NCBI GenBank assembly: GCA_902491135.1
Contig: CABUGR010000084.1
Location: forward strand, 1-5,769
Source: an uncultured Collinsella sp.
GTDB taxonomy: Bacteria > Actinomycetota > Coriobacteriia > Coriobacteriales > Coriobacteriaceae
Reading direction: 5' to 3'
Length of the DNA: 5,769 bases
Shown here: positions 4,326 through 5,769 of the stretch, piece by piece
How positions within the stretch are numbered: position 1 is the stretch's first letter
How the letters are laid out: the number at the start of each line of letters is the position of its first letter
The notes under the pieces: generated by a model
What the model saw: only the letters and a program-made list of their open reading frames with translations
Databases searched by the model: none
What the model was told of the DNA's origin: nothing
Program-made: the position numbers and the translations under genes

Positions 4326-5769
4326 GTGGCTGAGAACCTAAGCAACCAGTCTGTACCCGAAGCCGCGGCGCGCGTCGCTGCCGTGGTCAACCGCCTCGTT
4401 AACCGAATCGGCTCGAATGCCGAGTTCAGGGAGCGTCTCGCCGAGATCGAGATCCCCGAGGAGCTGCGCGATAATCTGGCGCTGTTCCTGCGCCTGGAGC
4501 GCCGTGTGCTTAGCGAGTATGATCCCGAGATCGCGGACCTGTTCGACAAGATTCTGTCGGCCGAAGTCGTGGCCAATGCCGGCAACCCCGGTAGCCGTGC
4601 CGCTGACGAGGCCGTCGACGAGCAGGGCGTGCCCACCGCCGACGAGCCCACCGCCGTGGCGTTTCGCGAGGTCGTCGATCTGATCGATAGTCTGCCGCTC
4701 GATAAGCAGCAGGTTATCGTCCGCGCCTTTACGAGCTTCTTCCACCTGGCAAACCTGTCGGAGGAGAACTACCGTGTGGCGCAGCTGCGCGAGCGCGAGG
4801 CCGGTGCGTCGACCGATACCGAGGTCGATCCCGCCAACGAACTTACCGTCGCCTATCACCAGCTGGTGAATGAGCTGGGCGTCGAGGGCGCCAACGAGCT
4901 GCTCGGCAAGCTTGAGTTCCATCCCGTCTTTACCGCGCATCCCACCGAGGCCCGTCGTAAGGCCGTCGAGGGCAAGATTCGCCGTATCTCCAACCTGCTG
5001 GAGGAGCGTCCGCGTCTGGGCGGCTCCGACCTGGTGGAGAACGAACGCCACATGCTGCAGGAGATCGACGCCTTGGTGCGTACGAGCCCCATCGCGCTCA
5101 AGAAGCCCACGCCGGTCGAGGAAGCCGATACCATCATCGACATCTTCGATAACACGCTGTTCGACGTTATCCCCGTCATCTATCGTCGTTTTGACGACTG
5201 GGTGCTGGGCGACAAGGCCGGCCTCGTTCCGCCGCTGTGCCCGGCGTTCTTCCATCCCGGCAGCTGGATCGGTTCCGACCGCGACGGTAACCCCAACGTC
5301 ACCGCCAAGGTGAGCCGTGAGGTCGCCGCCAAGTACTTCACCCATATGGTGCTCAAGCTCGAGGACAAGTGCCGCCGCATCGGCCGCAACCTCACGCTCG
5401 AGGCCACCTACAGCAAGCCGTCTGCCGAGCTCATCAACCTGTGGAACCATCAGGTCGAGATGAGTACCCAGTACACGGCACGCGCCGAGCTGATCTCCGA
5501 GCACGAGCCGCATCGCGCCGTCATGCTCGTCATGGCCGACCGACTCAACGCCACCGTCCGTCGTATCACCGACACCATGTATCACAGCGCAGACGAGTTC
5601 CTGGATGACCTGCGTGTCGTTCAGCGCTCCCTGGCCGCCTGCGGTGCCGTCCGTGCTGCCTACGGCCCGGTCCAGACCATCATCTGGCAGGTCGAGTCCT
5701 TCGGCTTCCATATGGTCGAGATGGAGTTCCGTCAGCACTCCGTGGTGCATGCCCGCGCCCTTAAGGATA
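4326..5769 (+). CDS. ppc: Phosphoenolpyruvate carboxylase, N-terminal half (3' end outside window)
   Basis: The open frame gives 481 residues and runs off the window; full-length bacterial enzymes are about 880-940. The enzyme adds bicarbonate to phosphoenolpyruvate, yielding oxaloacetate and phosphate, a cytoplasmic anaplerotic reaction feeding aspartate synthesis and, in fermenters, the route to succinate. Diagnostic sites: the catalytic histidine motif FHPVFTAHPTEARRK with His205 (E. coli His138), the core loop SWIGSDRDGNPNVT (313-326), and FRQHS with Arg469 aligning with E. coli Arg396 of the PEP pocket. Residues 113-142 (FREVVDLIDSLPLDKQQ, then RAFTSFFHLANLS) match the conserved region near E. 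coli 53-83, so about 60 extra residues precede it; part of this is an Ala/Asp/Glu-rich linker at about 82-112. The loop has Ser317 where most relatives have Gly. GTG 4326 follows GGGAGG at 4 bases; ATG 4314 is an alternative. The C-terminal glycine-rich loop and allosteric aspartate site cannot be checked here. Confidence 0.95.
   Translation, partial: MAENLSNQSVPEAAARVAAVVNRLVNRIGSNAEFRERLAEIEIPEELRDNLALFLRLERRVLSEYDPEIADLFDKILSAEVVANAGNPGSRAADEAVDEQGVPTADEPTAVAFREVVDLIDSLPLDKQQVIVRAFTSFFHLANLSEENYRVAQLREREAGASTDTEVDPANELTVAYHQLVNELGVEGANELLGKLEFHPVFTAHPTEARRKAVEGKIRRISNLLEERPRLGGSDLVENERHMLQEIDALVRTSPIALKKPTPVEEADTIIDIFDNTLFDVIPVIYRRFDDWVLGDKAGLVPPLCPAFFHPGSWIGSDRDGNPNVTAKVSREVAAKYFTHMVLKLEDKCRRIGRNLTLEATYSKPSAELINLWNHQVEMSTQYTARAELISEHEPHRAVMLVMADRLNATVRRITDTMYHSADEFLDDLRVVQRSLAACGAVRAAYGPVQTIIWQVESFGFHMVEMEFRQHSVVHARALKD

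Noticed and set aside
4338..5750. A 470-codon open frame on the - strand opposite ppc
   Set aside because: It is a mirror of the high-GC codon pattern of ppc. The translation is low in hydrophobic structure, has no recognised family or ribosome site, and the + strand carries unmistakable PEP carboxylase motifs.

Overview
This window looks like a chromosomal stretch from a high-GC, low-oxygen-adapted actinobacterium. The best guess is class Coriobacteriia, Collinsella or a close relative. That placement is inference from base composition, codon use, strong Shine-Dalgarno sites and the gene types seen; no marker was compared against a database.

All genes found lie on the + strand. In order they are: (1) the 3' end of an EamA/DMT-type membrane transporter (1-621), closed by a clear intrinsic terminator; (2) a complete M20D-family metallo-amidohydrolase (737-2032), with a 7-bp inverted repeat in its upstream region and a hairpin terminator candidate behind it; (3) a broken major facilitator transporter (2154 to about 2482), which has a good ribosome binding site and the first two membrane segments but carries a frameshift and lacks most of the protein; (4) about 265 bases without an intact gene, holding a perfect 22-bp inverted repeat that folds into a 64-base hairpin, then a terminator-like hairpin and a perfect TATAAT box; (5) complete hisS, histidyl-tRNA synthetase (2754-4067); (6) a 258-base gap with a long terminator hairpin and a second perfect TATAAT box; (7) the first half of ppc, phosphoenolpyruvate carboxylase (4326 to beyond the window end).

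The genes do not form an obvious pathway. Terminators and separate promoter candidates suggest mostly single-gene transcription units: transporter, amidohydrolase, hisS and ppc. The amidohydrolase and the decayed transporter directly behind it may once have been a pair, an acylated amino acid or peptide hydrolase with an importer or exporter, but this is only a guess from adjacency. hisS serves translation, and ppc replenishes oxaloacetate from PEP.

I see no evidence of a novel multi-gene system here. The parts most worth a second look are the large palindrome beside the decayed transporter, the transporter decay itself, the inverted repeat upstream of the amidohydrolase, the cysteine-rich segment of HisRS and the long N-terminal part of the PEP carboxylase.
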